NCBI GenBank assembly: GCA_035772405.1
Contig: JAYKKM010000081.1
Location: forward strand, 248,001 to 312,000
DNA: 64,000 nucleotides
Direction: 5' to 3'
Source: Chrysogorgia sp. JL179-B06
Lineage: Eukaryota; Cnidaria; Anthozoa; Scleralcyonacea; Chrysogorgiidae
In this document: piece after piece, positions 35,652-47,924 of the stretch
Position numbering within the stretch: the stretch's first letter is position 1
Layout: each line of letters begins with the position of its first letter
Translations under genes and position numbers: made by a program
The notes under the pieces: generated by a model
Databases searched by the model: none
Told to the model about the DNA's origin: nothing
The model's input: the letters and a program-made list of their open reading frames with translations, nothing else

Positions 35652-35934
35652 AGACACTATCTCACGTTTGGGGATTTTACATATTCGTAATATTTGTGTC
35701 TCCCTGAGTAAAATCATAATATATCTTGTCTTGAGTTATTCGCTGTCAAAGTTATCGGATGTGATGTCACTTGCCATAAAAAAATGCCTCTTGTGACATC
35801 ACATCTGATGATAACTTTAACAGCAAAAAAGTCCATGAAGATGAAATTTTCGCCTGACAAGATATATTATGATTTTGCTCAGGAAGACCCAAATATTACG
35901 AATATGTAAAATCCCCAAACGTGAGATAGACACT
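35652..35934. mobile_element. MITE, family D (copy 2)
   Basis: A hairpin with CTCACGTTTGGGGATTTTAC and its complement at the ends and a TGACATCACATC core. It shares GGGGATTTTACATATT and ACAAGATATATT blocks with 42168-42890 and 46893-47234. It lies between the PRPF3 and SIAE 3' ends. Confidence 0.85.
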
Positions 35935-36132
35935 TTTAAATGAATAAATCATTTTATCAGACCCCTGAGGAAAACAACAAAAGATCTTTTTATATACCTC
36001 GATTGTTATTTTTGATCTGTTCCATTATTTCGCGGCTAGCGAACTAACTATAATATAAAATTACAAAAAATCTATACTTTGGAAAAAACTTACGATGAGG
36101 AAGTCTATTTCTAGTAAACTGGAGTTAATCAT

Positions 36133-38171
36133 TCAAGCTCTATTTTCCAATTCAACCGCTCCAAAAGGACCGTATTTGATGAACGGAGGACAAGGGAGAT
36201 CACCACTGTAGACTGCACACTCTTTCATGACACAAGGGTAGTCGCTCCAGGCATATCTCACTGCCTCAGCAACACAAAGTGTTGTTGGCATAATAAGCAC
36301 CGACGTTGGACCACTGTCTAATATTTTTGCATTAATCCATGTCGTGGCATTTTCACAGAGAATCTGAAGACAAACACGGAACATCAAGGTTGTGAAAATC
36401 ATAGCCTATTTGTGCTTTTGAAAATAATATTTACAGGGCTAGTATAAACGGTCAATTTTCAAAGAAATCGCGGCTTGGTATTGGACCAGCTTTCAACTCT
36501 GGTTATTTAAAGTGCTTATAAACCCAAAATGGGTTTTTGGTGATTCGGATAGAGCATAAAAAGTTAGTTAATAAGTTCTGGATTAGTTTTTGCGTTAAAC
36601 TTTTAGTTTCGGAGATATAACGGCTCAAACATGCAAATTGTGCCATTTTTTGGAAAAAAGTAGCGCCACCAAAATAACACACAGGGACCTGGATCCGAGG
36701 AACCCATCTTCAACAACAACTAGGCTTTTGTATAGGAGAAGACAGCTATCTTAAGAGTTTTTATTGAAAAGTGCCCAAACGATGTGTCTTTACGATGTTA
36801 CCTTGTACGTCTACTCGAATTGTAATATATTTTTATAAGTATTGAAACATAACACGTTCCTCGGCTCCAGTCTCCCGGCCTGCGCTACTTTTTTTCACAA
36901 ATTGTTACTTTGAGCCCTTATATCTCCGAAACTAAAAGTTTAACGCAAAATCTAATCTAGAACTTATTAACTAACTTTTTATACTCTATCCGAATCACCA
37001 AAAACCCATTTTGGGTTTATAAGCACTTTAAGCCGCTGTAATATACTACCCAATGTTTCATGTAACTTGTTTTGCGAGACCCTATCTATATACACGCCTA
37101 TCTCTTGTCGCAATTTTCCTCATAACAATAATCCCCTCGCAAGCGATGTCGCGAAGCGGATAATCTCGCCGCGGAAGGGATCCATTTCTCACGAAAGGTT
37201 TGTATATATATATTTAATCCGAGCATGGTAGGACGAACTCCTTATAAGGAGGTAAAAAGTCGATTTGAGTGATCCGTTTGAATCGGACAATATTTGGATT
37301 TTGGGCGAAGGGCGGCGAGTGGTGATCTGACGAACTATAGAGGTTTTTACGAAGGGTATACACGTTTGCGTAATATAATAGGTACTTACACTCGCTAATT
37401 CCAAATCTGTTTTCACAATTGAAAACGGTTAAATATTGATCGAGAAACAGGTAACGTTCAAAATAATATACGACGAAGCGGGCCGCGGTTGGCTGATTGC
37501 CGAATAATTTACATAAACCGTTTTTACAAATGGGGTATGTACGTTCTCGTAATATAATAGACACGTATGTTATGTATTTAGACTCGGTAATTCCAAAACT
37601 GTTTTCAGAATTGAAATCGAGTAAATATTGGCCGAGATAACGTTCAAAATCTACGTACGACGAATGGCCTTTTGGGATTTGTTATCGACAGACGCGGTCT
37701 GGGCACTGGGGACCATGGATGGGAAAAGAAACTATAGGGGTGGGGCGGTCGAGGGGTTATTGCGTAACGTATTTCTAAACCATTTAAGGTCGTTGTGTAT
37801 ATACATACCTCAAATCCACTTAGACTTCTCACTTCGATTTCGTCGACAATTGATTTAAAATTGACCTCCAACGCAAGAGAGGGAGGTTCCGTTTGTGGTT
37901 TAATCTCCGAGACCAAGGGACCAGAATAATACAAATCCACGCCATACGCAATGGAAAGACCAGCGAGCGCTAAACGAGCACCAACGTCTTGTTTGTCAGT
38001 CGGATGAATACTACCGTATGGAGAACCCGGATTGCCAAGATCCATTGCTACTGCCATAAACACATTTTTTTGACGGGCGTTTGGGACGTAGCCATATTGT
38101 GCCGTTTGATCCCAACGCAACTGGGGAAAATTGTAGTGTGGATCTGTGGTGCTGTTACCCACGGAAGAAAG
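36133..38171 (-). CDS. Duplicate last two exons of SIAE
   Basis: Exons 37809-38171 (121 codons) and 36133-36363 (76 codons plus TGA) are close copies of SIAE exons 6 and 7, in the same orientation and 1.8 kb downstream of the SIAE stop. Both are fully open and keep CAG/TAG acceptors and a GTATGT donor in the same phases. The first reads GNSTTDPHYNFPQLRWDQTA and keeps YGSIHPTDKQDVG, closer to human SIAE than the main copy. The terminal exon ends AVELENRA, a C terminus different from the main copy. No upstream SIAE exons are duplicated here. It could be an alternative 3' cassette spliced to exon 5 (both acceptors are phase 0) or an unexpressed partial duplicate. Confidence 0.85.
36511..37027. 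mobile_element. TTAA-flanked MITE, family C
   Basis: Ends AGTGCTTATAAACCCAAAAT and its complement are flanked by TTAA on both sides (36507-36510 and 37028-37031). Arms of roughly 120 bp pair almost perfectly. It lies in the intron between the two duplicate SIAE exons. Confidence 0.9.
37335..37668. repeat. Imperfect two-copy tandem repeat
   Basis: Two units of about 150-170 bp share GTAATATAATAG, AATTCCAAA, CTGTTTTCA-AATTGAAA, TAAATATTG and AACGTTCAAAAT in order. The second runs into the sequence next to the duplicate SIAE exon. Confidence 0.7.
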
Positions 38172-38319
38172 CTACAGAGAAATTTCCCGACTAAGATTTA
38201 AAGATATCTCAATCCAGATTTCAAGATAAACTGTTTAAAGTGTCGACGAAGTGAAAATGTCTAAGTCGAGAAGCATAAAATACAAGAATGAAAATGTTAT
38301 TTCTCGAGTACACGAGAAG

Positions 38320-38893
38320 ATACCGTCAAACATAGTCAATCGAGATATGGTCTGGAAACTCAGCTAAAGTCTTTGTTCTATCTTTTTGTTCGTCTTTATG
38401 CAATTTTGTGCATGGTCACTGAACCTATTGTATTTTAGTATAATGAAGCAATCAACCGTGTTGTTTAAATATTATTCAAACACTCATTAATAATTCATGA
38501 GGAAAAGACAAAAGAAAATCACTACCGTATCGTGTCTTTAAATGTGATAAAGATTCGTCCTGATTTACATAAACTTTATCTTTGATTTTCTCGGCTTAGA
38601 CAACATCGATTTTCAAAATTACTACGCCAATGAAAGTATCAAATGGCTCGTGTTTGAAGCCGTTTAATAAACTCGCAGCACGTGTTTTATCAGATCTAAA
38701 ACACTCGGGCTACGCCCTCGTGTTTTATATCTGATAAAACACTGCTGCTCGTTTATTAAACAATACATAAACCTAAAACAAAGGATGTACACGGTGTAAG
38801 GTACGGTTCAACATCAAAACGTAGCTCATTATAGTCGCTTTAAAGTTTGCCGAGTTTCCAGACCATATCTCCGATTGACTATGCGTCAAACTA
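38320..38893. mobile_element. Foldback with inner CTCGTGTTTTAT hairpin
   Basis: CATAGTCAATCGAGATATGG and TCTGGAAACTCAGC are matched by GCCGAGTTTCCAGACC and CCATATCTCCGATTGACTATG. A second hairpin, AAACACTCGGGCTACGCCCTCGTGTTTT, sits in the interior (38698-38734). Confidence 0.85.
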
Positions 38894-39537
38894 TTAACAT
38901 TTCTAAACAGAACACTTGAAGCTCCTCGATTTAAATATTATTTGTTTTTTTTACTACAGTTCTCCTTTAGATTATGAATTTGATTTTATTCGATAATCAG
39001 TACGAGATGTTTGGTCTGAGCTAGTTTGCTCTAAAGCTCAAATGTCCTGTTTCTTTTGAATTTGGACGTCATTGAGTGCAAAGAACAAAAGACAATCACT
39101 CAATGACGTCAAAATTGAAAATAAACCACCACTGTACATCAACTTTGATGAGCCATCGAGCAAACTCAAAATGGCAGCGCCCAGTAGCATAAAATACGAT
39201 TTTCTCGACTACAAGAGCAGATACCGTAAAACTTATAACACATTGCAAAACATTATACTTAAAGGCCTTTCATTTAAAAGTAATTTTTTGGACGGCTAAT
39301 TAATTAATTAAATTGTTTATTTTTTTTGACATGCTGTAATTCTCTGTTCATTAAAGCGAAAAAATTGCTCGCGATTTCTTCACTTTATGGACACTCTAAG
39401 GTGAGTTATAACCTGCAACTCTACAAATTTCAAAATTTGATAATCTATCATTAAAAGCACCACACACAAGACAGAATAATCCTATCATCTTTAATTGTTT
39501 TGATTTACAGATTTTACAATTTTTACTTCCCATGTGT

Positions 39538-39855
39538 GCGTGTGTGTGTGTGTCGATATTTAGGTTCTAGGCAGACTTGTAGTTAGGCAGAGCTTCAAGT
39601 CAAATCGGTTGAAAATCTCACTTCCACTCTTGATTAGAATACGAACCTTGTGATTGGATCACTTTATTCTGACTGTAATGGCTTACAGTTTCCATTCAAT
39701 TCACCATGTATCCAACACACACACACAGTCGCGCCTTTTAGAAATCACAAGCGAGGTTCAGATTCTGTACCAATCAAGCGCCGCAGAGAGATTCTCAACC
39801 GATTTGACAAGAGACTCCTCCTCCTCTCTGCCTTCCCTTTAACACAAGAGCTCTG
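39538..39855. mobile_element. Degenerate foldback with GT/AC tracts
   Basis: A GTGTGTGT run near 39540 and an ACACACAC run near 39715, with CAAATCGGTTGAAAATCTC complemented by GAGATTCTCAACCGATTTG. It lies between SIAE exon 7 and the duplicate exons. Confidence 0.65.
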
Positions 39856-39961
39856 ACACCCATGAAGGTATAGTGAAATTGATTACAAACAGAAAATTAC
39901 GAAAAACCCTACTTAAAATTCACCATGAAAAAAGGAAAAATATCTAGTCAACCCGAGCTGG

Positions 39962-42900
39962 TTACAAAAATGTATTGTCTTCGACTCCAACCGCACCAAA
40001 AGGACCGTATTTGATAAACGGAGGACACGGGAGATCACCACTGTAGACTGCACACTCTTTCATGACGCAAGGGTAGTCGCTCCAGGCATATCTTACTGCC
40101 TCAGCAACACAAAGTGTTGTTGGCATAATAAGCACTGACGTTGGACCACTGTCTAATATTTCCGCATCTATCCACTTGGTGGCGTTTTCACAGAGAATCT
40201 GAAAACGAACACAGAATCCTTGTAATGGCTGCTTTATAAGGATTACAAATACATATTAAATACATTTCAATTGTGCGACATGATCTCGTCATCAACCGTC
40301 AGACACACATAACAATCATTGGAAACAAACACAAGACTCCTAAGTTGACAACAGGCACGCCATGAGCGGTGTCGTGGACAATAATAAGAAGTGAAGAGGA
40401 TGTTTCCAACTCCGCGATAGTAAAGTGGAGTGTGTGAGAAGTGATGAAATGGGTTTTTGGGGGGGTTTTATTTTTTTTTTTTAATAACTTTATTGGGAAA
40501 ATTAAATAAAACTACATACAAGTATATAACCCAAACGGGAAAGGTGCGAACGGGTCTTAATAGCCCATGCGAGGCACCCCCTTTATACACAAATATACAT
40601 AAAAAACAATGACATAGTCACGAACAAGAGACCAAGTATATGGCATGTCTACATCAAAAACTGAAATAAGTAAGGACGAATAAGTGCGACGAAGAAAGTT
40701 CTCAAAACTAGATAATGTCAGGAGGATAGTAGGTGAAGCTGTTTTGCACACTGAGTTCCATAAATGAACAGTGCGGTAACTGCGGTTGAAATATGAGCCC
40801 TTGAATGTACTTGCTTTACATAACGTAAGTTTAAGTATAAGACTAGGATTTAAAGTAAGTCGCGTGATAAAAAGACCAAGTCTCGAATTTCTCTGTCATA
40901 GCAGAGCGGTATAACGTATCTAAGGTTTGCAGTCTCTTGAAAGATCAAGGTTGCGAAGAGATGTAGATAAAATTATATATACTAAAACATTTAAAAGATT
41001 AAGATAAATTACGTTTAAACTTCGCATCTACACACCTGAAATCCATTTTGACTTCTCACTTCGATTTCGTCGACAAGTGATTTAAAAATGACCTCCAACG
41101 CAAGAGAGGGAGGTTCCGTTTGTGGTTTAATCTCCGAAACCAAGGGACCAGAATAATACAAATCCACGCCATACGCAATGGAAAGACCAGCGAGCGCTAA
41201 ACGATCACCAACGTCTTTTTTGTCAGCCGGATGCCCAATATACGGTGAATTCGGATTGCCAAGATCCATTGCTACTGCCATAAAGACATTCTTTTGACGG
41301 GCGTTTGGAACGTAGCCATAATGTGCTGTTTGATCCCAGCGCAACGGGGCAAAATTGTGATGGTGACTTGTGGTGCTATTGCCCACAGCTGAAAGCTATA
41401 GAGAAATTGCCGACAGAGATTTGAAGGATGAATTTTCAGGCCACGAAATTCATGGGTGTTTATATCCCTCAATATCTGAGCAACCGGCACATGAAAGTGT
41501 GAAACCAATATTTTAAAATCAGATTTTGCTTTTGAAATACATATAGAGCACAGAAATGCTAAAGAAGTTGTGGAAAAAGTGGAAAAAGTGCAAAAAAGTG
41601 AAAAGACGAAAAGCTTGAGTCACTTTACGAAGTCATTTCGAAATTTGCCTTTCGTAATCAAAAGCGTTATACATCGTAATTATTCAAAGTATAAGCAATT
41701 GTTTCTGAATTATTTTATAAAAATAATAGAATATGTTTGCCCAGATCCCTATAACGTGATTCAAACCCTCGTGAAGTAATAAAAACACTCGCCTCGGCGG
41801 CTTGTGCCTCTCGTGTTTTTATTACGTCACTCGGGAACATTCACCATTAAGTCACCATTGCTCAAACTCACCATACACATACCTGAACAAATCCAAATGG
41901 GAAATCTTCGTTTGTGTTTTTTTCTGTGCTTTCATACCATTTTGCTCTCCAATCATCGATCATGGCAGGGAATGTACAGTTATAAGGTAGTCTTGGGTTC
42001 TCAGCATTTTCTTCCCCCTGGTACCATGCAACTCCGTAAATGGTCATATTGAGAAAAGGGTATACCATGGCATTCCACAGGGAACTATATTCACTTGGTT
42101 CAGCTGCTAAAAACTCTTCTGGTATGTCCCTTGAAATAATTCATGTAACACCATGATTAGCTTTTGTTAAAGTGTCTAGCTAGGCTTTGGGGATTTTACA
42201 TATTTGTGATCTTTGGAACCTCTTGAGAAGAATTGTAAAATATCTTATTGTGTGAAAATGCAATCTTCATGCCTTTTACCCCTGCTAAAGTGATTTACTA
42301 TTCACAGGAAATGACGTCAAAGCAGGGGGACACAAAAACATTGCGCATTGATTCAACAGTGAAATACAAAGAAAGTTTGGGAGTTGAGCGAATTTTGTCT
42401 AAACATGAGGTGTTTAAAGTTCAGAGTGCCAAACTTTCTTTGTATTTCACTGTTGAATTAGTGTGCAATGACTTTGCATGTCCCTGCTTTGACGTCATTT
42501 CCTGTGAATAGTAAATCAACTTTAGCAGGGGAAAAGACAAGAAGATGAAATTTTCGAACGACAAGATATATTGTAACAGTGATCTTTGTAGAACCAAAAG
42601 ATTATGTAATAAATCAAACACGAGAAAGAGTGTTTCATCCGATATCCAGTCCCCGAGAAGTAGGTTGAAAAATGAGGCGATAGCCAAGTTTTTTAACCGA
42701 ATTTGAGGTGACTGGATAGAGGATGGAACACTCTTTCGAGTGTTTGATATTACATCTCGAACGAATCAGTATTTTAAGAGAAATTTGAGGTGGAAATTTG
42801 AGTTGTCCATCTCGGTACTGATTTCCTTTGTTTTCGGTTGATGAATTATTAATGAGTTTGAGATGAATATGTAAAATCCCAGATAGGCACTTTATCACCG

Positions 42901-45900
42901 AGTGATTTAATCTCAAAATTTACCTCATTATTGGTACTCGCATTGGCTCTGGCAAAACTCGTTTGGCTTCATGAGTAGAGTTACACTTTTTCAGAGCATC
43001 CGGCGAAGACCATGCTTCAATTGGAGTACCACCCCAAGTTGTTGAAACTAATCCGATTGGATATTTGAGTTTAGCATACAGCTGAATTGCATAATACCAA
43101 CAAACGGCAGAGAAATATTGCCAAGGTTCACCTCCAACAGTTTCTGTTTACAAAAAATAGACAGTCAAATACAATTATGGTATTATAATGCAAGGTGGTC
43201 TCAACAACATTAGGATCAACATCTAAAAGGCTTACCATAAATATCAACAAGTTGGCTAGAAGTTACAACCTATTTAACTTTTATAACATCAAACTATTCT
43301 TAATAATAATAAAAACAAGATGTATAAATACTAACTTGGTGATGGCAGTGACCATGGCTGTCTGACGACCCTTAGTTCTGAAAGAGGAGTACCTGATGTC
43401 TCCATTTCAGCAGTAAACAGACGTATTCGGTGGTAGCGAGACGACTCATTAATGGCGGCTTTCCCATTGTCAGACTTTAAAATTACATATTAATCAAGTA
43501 ATCAATATATCAAATTCTAAGTTAGAACTAAGGTAAATATAGCAACAGAGGAAATCAGCTGCTCTAATGGAATGTAGGGTATTATAAATGTTGATTATTT
43601 GATGATCAGCACCAAATTTGCCTAATCAACATTTAGCACCTTGGGATCAGTGGCGGACACTTGATGAAATATTGGGGGGGGGGAGAGTTCCGAAGGCAGT
43701 ACATTTAAATTTGGATCTCTGAAATGGCATTTGCAGCATTCTGAGAACACATTTTGTAAAAAATATTTGGTTTTCAAAACACTATTGTGATGGTGCATTT
43801 TGTTATAAATGATTGCTCGATATTATTTGTTACGTTAGGTTTCAATATTCGAAATAACGGCCCTGCTTTTTCGTTTTGAATCTTCAAAACATAGGATATT
43901 CCCAACTGGAAAAACAACGTGTCATCTTACTTTACCTTCAAACACACGGCTTTCCTTCGCGTGATTACTTAGCTAACACATTAGACGGCACGCTTGGAAG
44001 TCAGATTTGAGTCTTTGAGAAGACGCGTGACATTTGAGATGAATAAATTAAACGCATGATCGATGGGTCGTAATATGATCCACGGGGATGCGGAGGGTTA
44101 AATGGGGTTTTAAGCGTAATGCTGCTACACAAATAGCGCAGGCTCAATGTCCATAATTTCTGGCCATGACTTATCGTGAGTGATTTTATTGTGAATTGTT
44201 GATTATTTTGTGGGATTAGAATACTTTCGCTTATTTTTATTAAAACACGCCATTTTGCTGCTGTTGTTATTGTAATAAGTAGTGCTTCCACTTCTTGAAA
44301 TGAAAACTTTCTTGTGCTTCCACTTTTCAAAATGAAAGCTTCAGCTAAAATTATTGGGGGGGCGATCGCCCCCCTTCGCCCCCCCCTAGTGTCCGCCACT
44401 CCTTGGAATCCTAATGATATTTGAAGTACAGTAATCCATTGTATATTAAGAATGTTGTTGAGGCTATCGTTATGGGCTACCATATTTCACGATGTATAAG
44501 TCGATTTTATAGGACCCAAAATTGACATAAAAAACCCGACTTTCACTTATACAAAGGGTCATAAAATGAGGCACAAAATCATAGACCAGATATACTAGTA
44601 CCGCCATCTTTATGCATCAGGAAATGGGCCTATCAGCTTATCACTAATGAATCGACAGTCATAGATGCATTCGAGTGATTTGACCAGGGCTCAAGATTTG
44701 AATTTTTTACCAGTATCCAAGTGGATACTAGCACCTTAAAATCTGGTATCCCTCCTTGAAATTTAGTATCCCAGATTTGGATAGTAGGTATTCTGATTAG
44801 CAGTATCCAGCTTTGATTGAACCTTCATACTGTGCTTTGTTGTTTCATATCTGCATTTGATTTCATTGCTTCTTTTTTTTTTTCATTGCCTTGCTTGGGC
44901 AGTTAAATTCAGTGTCTCACTTCCTTGACGGCTTATACGGTCTCGTCGGTCTGCTGTAGCGTTTCAGCTGTTCGTGGTGTCCCTAGCTCATCATCATCGA
45001 TTGGATCGGCTGCAGTGCTTCATCTTGTGGGCCTTCATCACCGCTATTTTCATCAGAGCTATTTTGTTGAACATTTTGCCAAAATGTGCAGATATGGTAT
45101 ATTATAGTATCCTGTCGGGATACTAAGCCTATGATATCCAATATCCAAAACTAAAATCTGGTATCCCGTGGATATCGGGATACCGCAAATCTTGAGCCCT
45201 GATTTGACGCATTTTATTCTAAACCTTGTGCTAGCATGTTGTAAACAAATCATCAACATGCCACCAAAACGATGCAATTACGAAGCACAATTGAAATTAA
45301 AGGTTGTACAGTAGATTTTGATAAAAAGTCAACAAGTTTGGTGTTAACAAGAAGCTTGTTTGAGACTGGTGGAAACAATCCGACAAAATCTACCAAATCT
45401 CGTAACTATTTAATTCAAGGATTCGACTTATACTCCGGGTATCGTAAAAATCACGATCTTTTTGGGGCCAAAAATAAGGAGCAACTTATATGCGAGATCA
45501 ACTTATACGCAAGGTCAACAATGAAATATGGTAATATATACTCATAACACTAATGACATAGTCTGTTATAAGCTTAATTCATGGTACCCACCTGAATTAC
45601 AGTGAATTCCATATTGCTCTGCCCACTGCAAATCCAGACATCACCAAACAAGATGTCTTCTAATGACAAGCTTACTTTGGTTCCATTCACAACTGAATAA
45701 ACATTGATGGTATAAGGACCACCAAACACCTGTGGTACCAGCAAAGTTGACCATATTCCAGTTTTGTTTGGTCCTATGACCAAAAAATGTGACACATATA
45801 AAAAAAAAACGTTTAAATTAAATACATAATTATATCAAAGTAGACATTGCTTGCTGGGTGGTGTTAAAATACAAATCAAATATAAATCTAATTTTCATAT

Positions 45901-47696
45901 GTCGAAGTTTACGGTTGCAGATGATACGGACGGGGGTTAGTAAACTAGCTAGGCGGGGGGTTAGGGTTAGAAAACTCATTAGGCGGAGGGTTAGGCTTGG
46001 GTTAGGATTGGGGTTGTGTTGGGATTGGGTTCTAACCCTACAATTACCAATTATTAGTAATTTAAAGTGCCCATAACCTCAAAATGTTTTATTGTCTTGT
46101 TTGGAAGAACGTTTAAAATGATAAAGTAACTTCTTTTGAAGATTTTCGTTTCTTTGCTTTCTTTTTGAGATATATCAGTTTGTTTGATATGCAAATGTCT
46201 GGAATTTCGTCACACATGCATGACTTATTGGAGAAATGTGTATATCTCTTTCATTCTCGAACGAAATCCTTTAAAATCAAGACATTTGGTGTTGTGGGAG
46301 AAACGCACACACGTGTTATTCACACTTTAGTGTTTTTATTTCATGAACACAAAGATATATAACATTCTCTGATAACTCATTATGCATGTGTGACGAAATT
46401 CCAGATATTTGCATATCAAACAAACTGATATATCTCGCAAAGAAAGCGAAGAAGTGAAAATCTTCAAAAGAAGTTACTTTATCATTTTAAAAGTTCTTCC
46501 AAATAAGGCAATAAAACATTTTGAGGTGAGGGGCACTTTAAGGCCATTGTACACTTACTAATTACTGTAATTTCTCTATTACGGTAAGCCCCCGGGGGGC
46601 TTATTTTTTCCAAGCATCATTGAAGGGGGGGGATTAATGGAGTGGGGCTTATTGGAGAGGGGCTTATTTCAAATACACACAAAAAGTCTGTTTGCATGTT
46701 TGATTCTCTTTTGTATGCCAACATACAGTAGTTATTTTAAACAAGGTACAGTGACATTACTTAAGTGGTCATCACCCAACCCTCTCACTACGTACTGAAG
46801 GTAATAATTAACATAAATGTTTAGGTTAACATAAAATTTTTTTTTTCGTGAATGAGTTTGTATATGGTACGTTTTATTATTATCTCTTTTAAAGTGCATA
46901 TTATAACGTCTGTGGGGATTTAACATATTTGTAATCTATAGATTCTCCTGAGATAAATTGTAATATATCTTGTCAGCTGAAAATTTCATCTTCATAGACT
47001 TTTTTGCTGTTAAAGACAAAAAAGGACAAAAGGACAGAAATTACGTCATAGCCGGGCATCTGTAAAGAGGTTTTCATGTAGACAACAGATGCCCGCTATG
47101 ACACTTGGATCAACTTTAACAGCAAAAAAGTCTATGAAGATGAAATTTTCAGCTGACAAGATATATTACAATTTATCTCAGGAGAATCCATAGATTACAA
47201 ACATGTTAAATCCCCCATAGACGTTACAGGCACTTTAAGCCGGGGGGGGGGCTTAATTATTAATAGGTTCCAGACTCTCAATGGGGGGTACGCATATAAA
47301 ATGATGGCCCAATCCCCTCATTGGCTAGTCAAAAATTAAAAACTTTAATTCATTTATCAACTAAATTAGACTAATCGCTACGTTGGAGTAAGTTGAATGT
47401 GAGCAGCGATATTTCAACAAAAACAAACCGATTGCAAAAAAATATAAAAATAACAGCAGAGTTCAAAAAAGCTTCACTTTACCTGGTATAATCAGAGAAC
47501 GATATACACTGCCGATAGCAGCTATCAGAACCTCCTGTCCAACCTCACCGAAGCCCCAAATCATGGCCCGTTGTGGGGCTTTTTGCAGAACCATATGATT
47601 GCCATAGATGTTGGCAAAACGAAATACAGACGCACTGCCAGCGCTGGAAAATAAATATGAGACGCAGAGAAGCACCGTCACGGCCAGACACTTCAT
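39962..47696 (-). CDS. SIAE: Sialate O-acetylesterase
   Basis: Seven exons: 47483-47696, 45592-45773, 43336-43474, 42924-43143, 41883-42129, 41036-41395 and 39962-40198. The total is 1599 nt, 532 aa (human 523). SIAE removes 9-O-acetyl groups from sialic acids in lysosomes or secreted. Residues 1-22 form a signal peptide (MKCLAVTVLLCVSYLFSSA), followed by NHMVLQKAPQRAMIWGFG. VWICSGQSNMEF carries the nucleophile-serine motif GQSN of the SASA/SGNH esterase family. LVSTTWGGTPIEAWSS, VAWYQGEENAE and RWDQTAHYGYVPN are family blocks. In exon 6 the conserved GSIHPxDK around the catalytic His is altered to YIGHPADKK, one residue shorter. The C terminus keeps AVRYAWSDYPCVMKECAVY. Head-to-head with GAS8. 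Confidence 0.96.
40470..40970 (-). mobile_element. 3' end of a LINE-type retrotransposon
   Basis: Minus-strand coding remnant STFKGSYFNRSYRTVHLWNS resembles the C-terminal end of non-LTR reverse transcriptases, then continues to a stop at 40557. AATAAAGTTATT and an A-tail (T-run near 40470-40481 on plus) follow. 5'-truncated with stops and a frameshift upstream. It lies in SIAE intron 6. Confidence 0.75.
42168..42890. mobile_element. MITE, family D (copy 3) with nested hairpins
   Basis: Outer ends are TTAAAGTGTCTAGC and ATAGGCACTTTA, with GGGGATTTTACATATT and ATATGTAAAATCCC just inside. Two hairpins are nested: 42287-42532 (GGAAATGACGTCAAAGCAGG and complement) and about 42608-42753 (AACACGAGAAAGAGTGTTTC and complement). 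It fills most of SIAE intron 4. Confidence 0.8.
43649..44400. mobile_element. 752-bp hAT-like element in SIAE intron 2
   Basis: Terminal inverted repeats AGTGGCGGACACT and AGTGTCCGCCACT. It is flanked by CCTTGGGATC (43639-43648) and CCTTGGAATC (44401-44410), a 10-base direct repeat with one mismatch that contains an 8-bp duplication typical of hAT. G- and C-homopolymer tracts lie near each end. No transposase frame is present. Confidence 0.85.
44479..45533. mobile_element. MITE with TACCATATTTCA ends, interrupted
   Basis: TACCATATTTCACGATGTATAAG at the left is opposed by CTTATACGC...TGAAATATGGTA at the right. The element is split by the hAT-like insertion at 44685-45201. It lies in SIAE intron 2. 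Confidence 0.7.
44685..45201. mobile_element. 517-bp hAT-like MITE (CAGGGCTCAAGATTTG)
   Basis: Inverted ends CAGGGCTCAAGATTTG and CAAATCTTGAGCCCTG are flanked by ATTTGAC on both sides (44678-44684 and 45202-45208). GGATAC motifs repeat in both arms. Nested inside 44479-45533. Confidence 0.88.
46066..46537. mobile_element. TTAA-flanked MITE, family B (copy 1)
   Basis: AGTGCCCATAACCTCAAAATG and its complement, with TTAA on each side (46062-46065 and 46538-46541). Long arms contain CTTTCTTTTTGAGATATATC. It is the better kept relative of 11582-12039 and lies in SIAE intron 1. Confidence 0.92.
46893..47234. mobile_element. TTAA-flanked MITE, family D (copy 1)
   Basis: AGTGCATATTATAACGTCTG and CAGACGTTAT-type ends flanked by TTAA (46889-46892 and 47235-47238). 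Arms contain AATATATCTTGTCAGCTGAA and its complement. G-rich GGGGCTTA sequence of an unrelated repeat lies on both sides. It is in SIAE intron 1. Confidence 0.88.
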
Positions 47697-47924
47697 GTCT
47701 TTCCTCAGTTGAAAACAAGTTGTTGTGCGCCTACAACTCTCGCTTTCGATTGCAAATTATGTGACGAAGGAAGAAAGCACTGGTAACGAGACATCCGGGT
47801 GTTCGTATTTTCAGTTTCCTAGCGACGACTATCATCAAATTTTTACTTGGTGAAAAACAAGAGTAGGAATTCCTTGTTTGTTTACCAATATTTTCCCCTT
47901 TTTCCTTGCTAATAAATAAACATA
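47697..47924. promoter_or_regulatory. SIAE/GAS8 bidirectional promoter region
   Basis: Only 228 bases lie between the divergent start codons. No repeat is present. Core promoter motifs could not be assigned with confidence. Confidence 0.7.
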
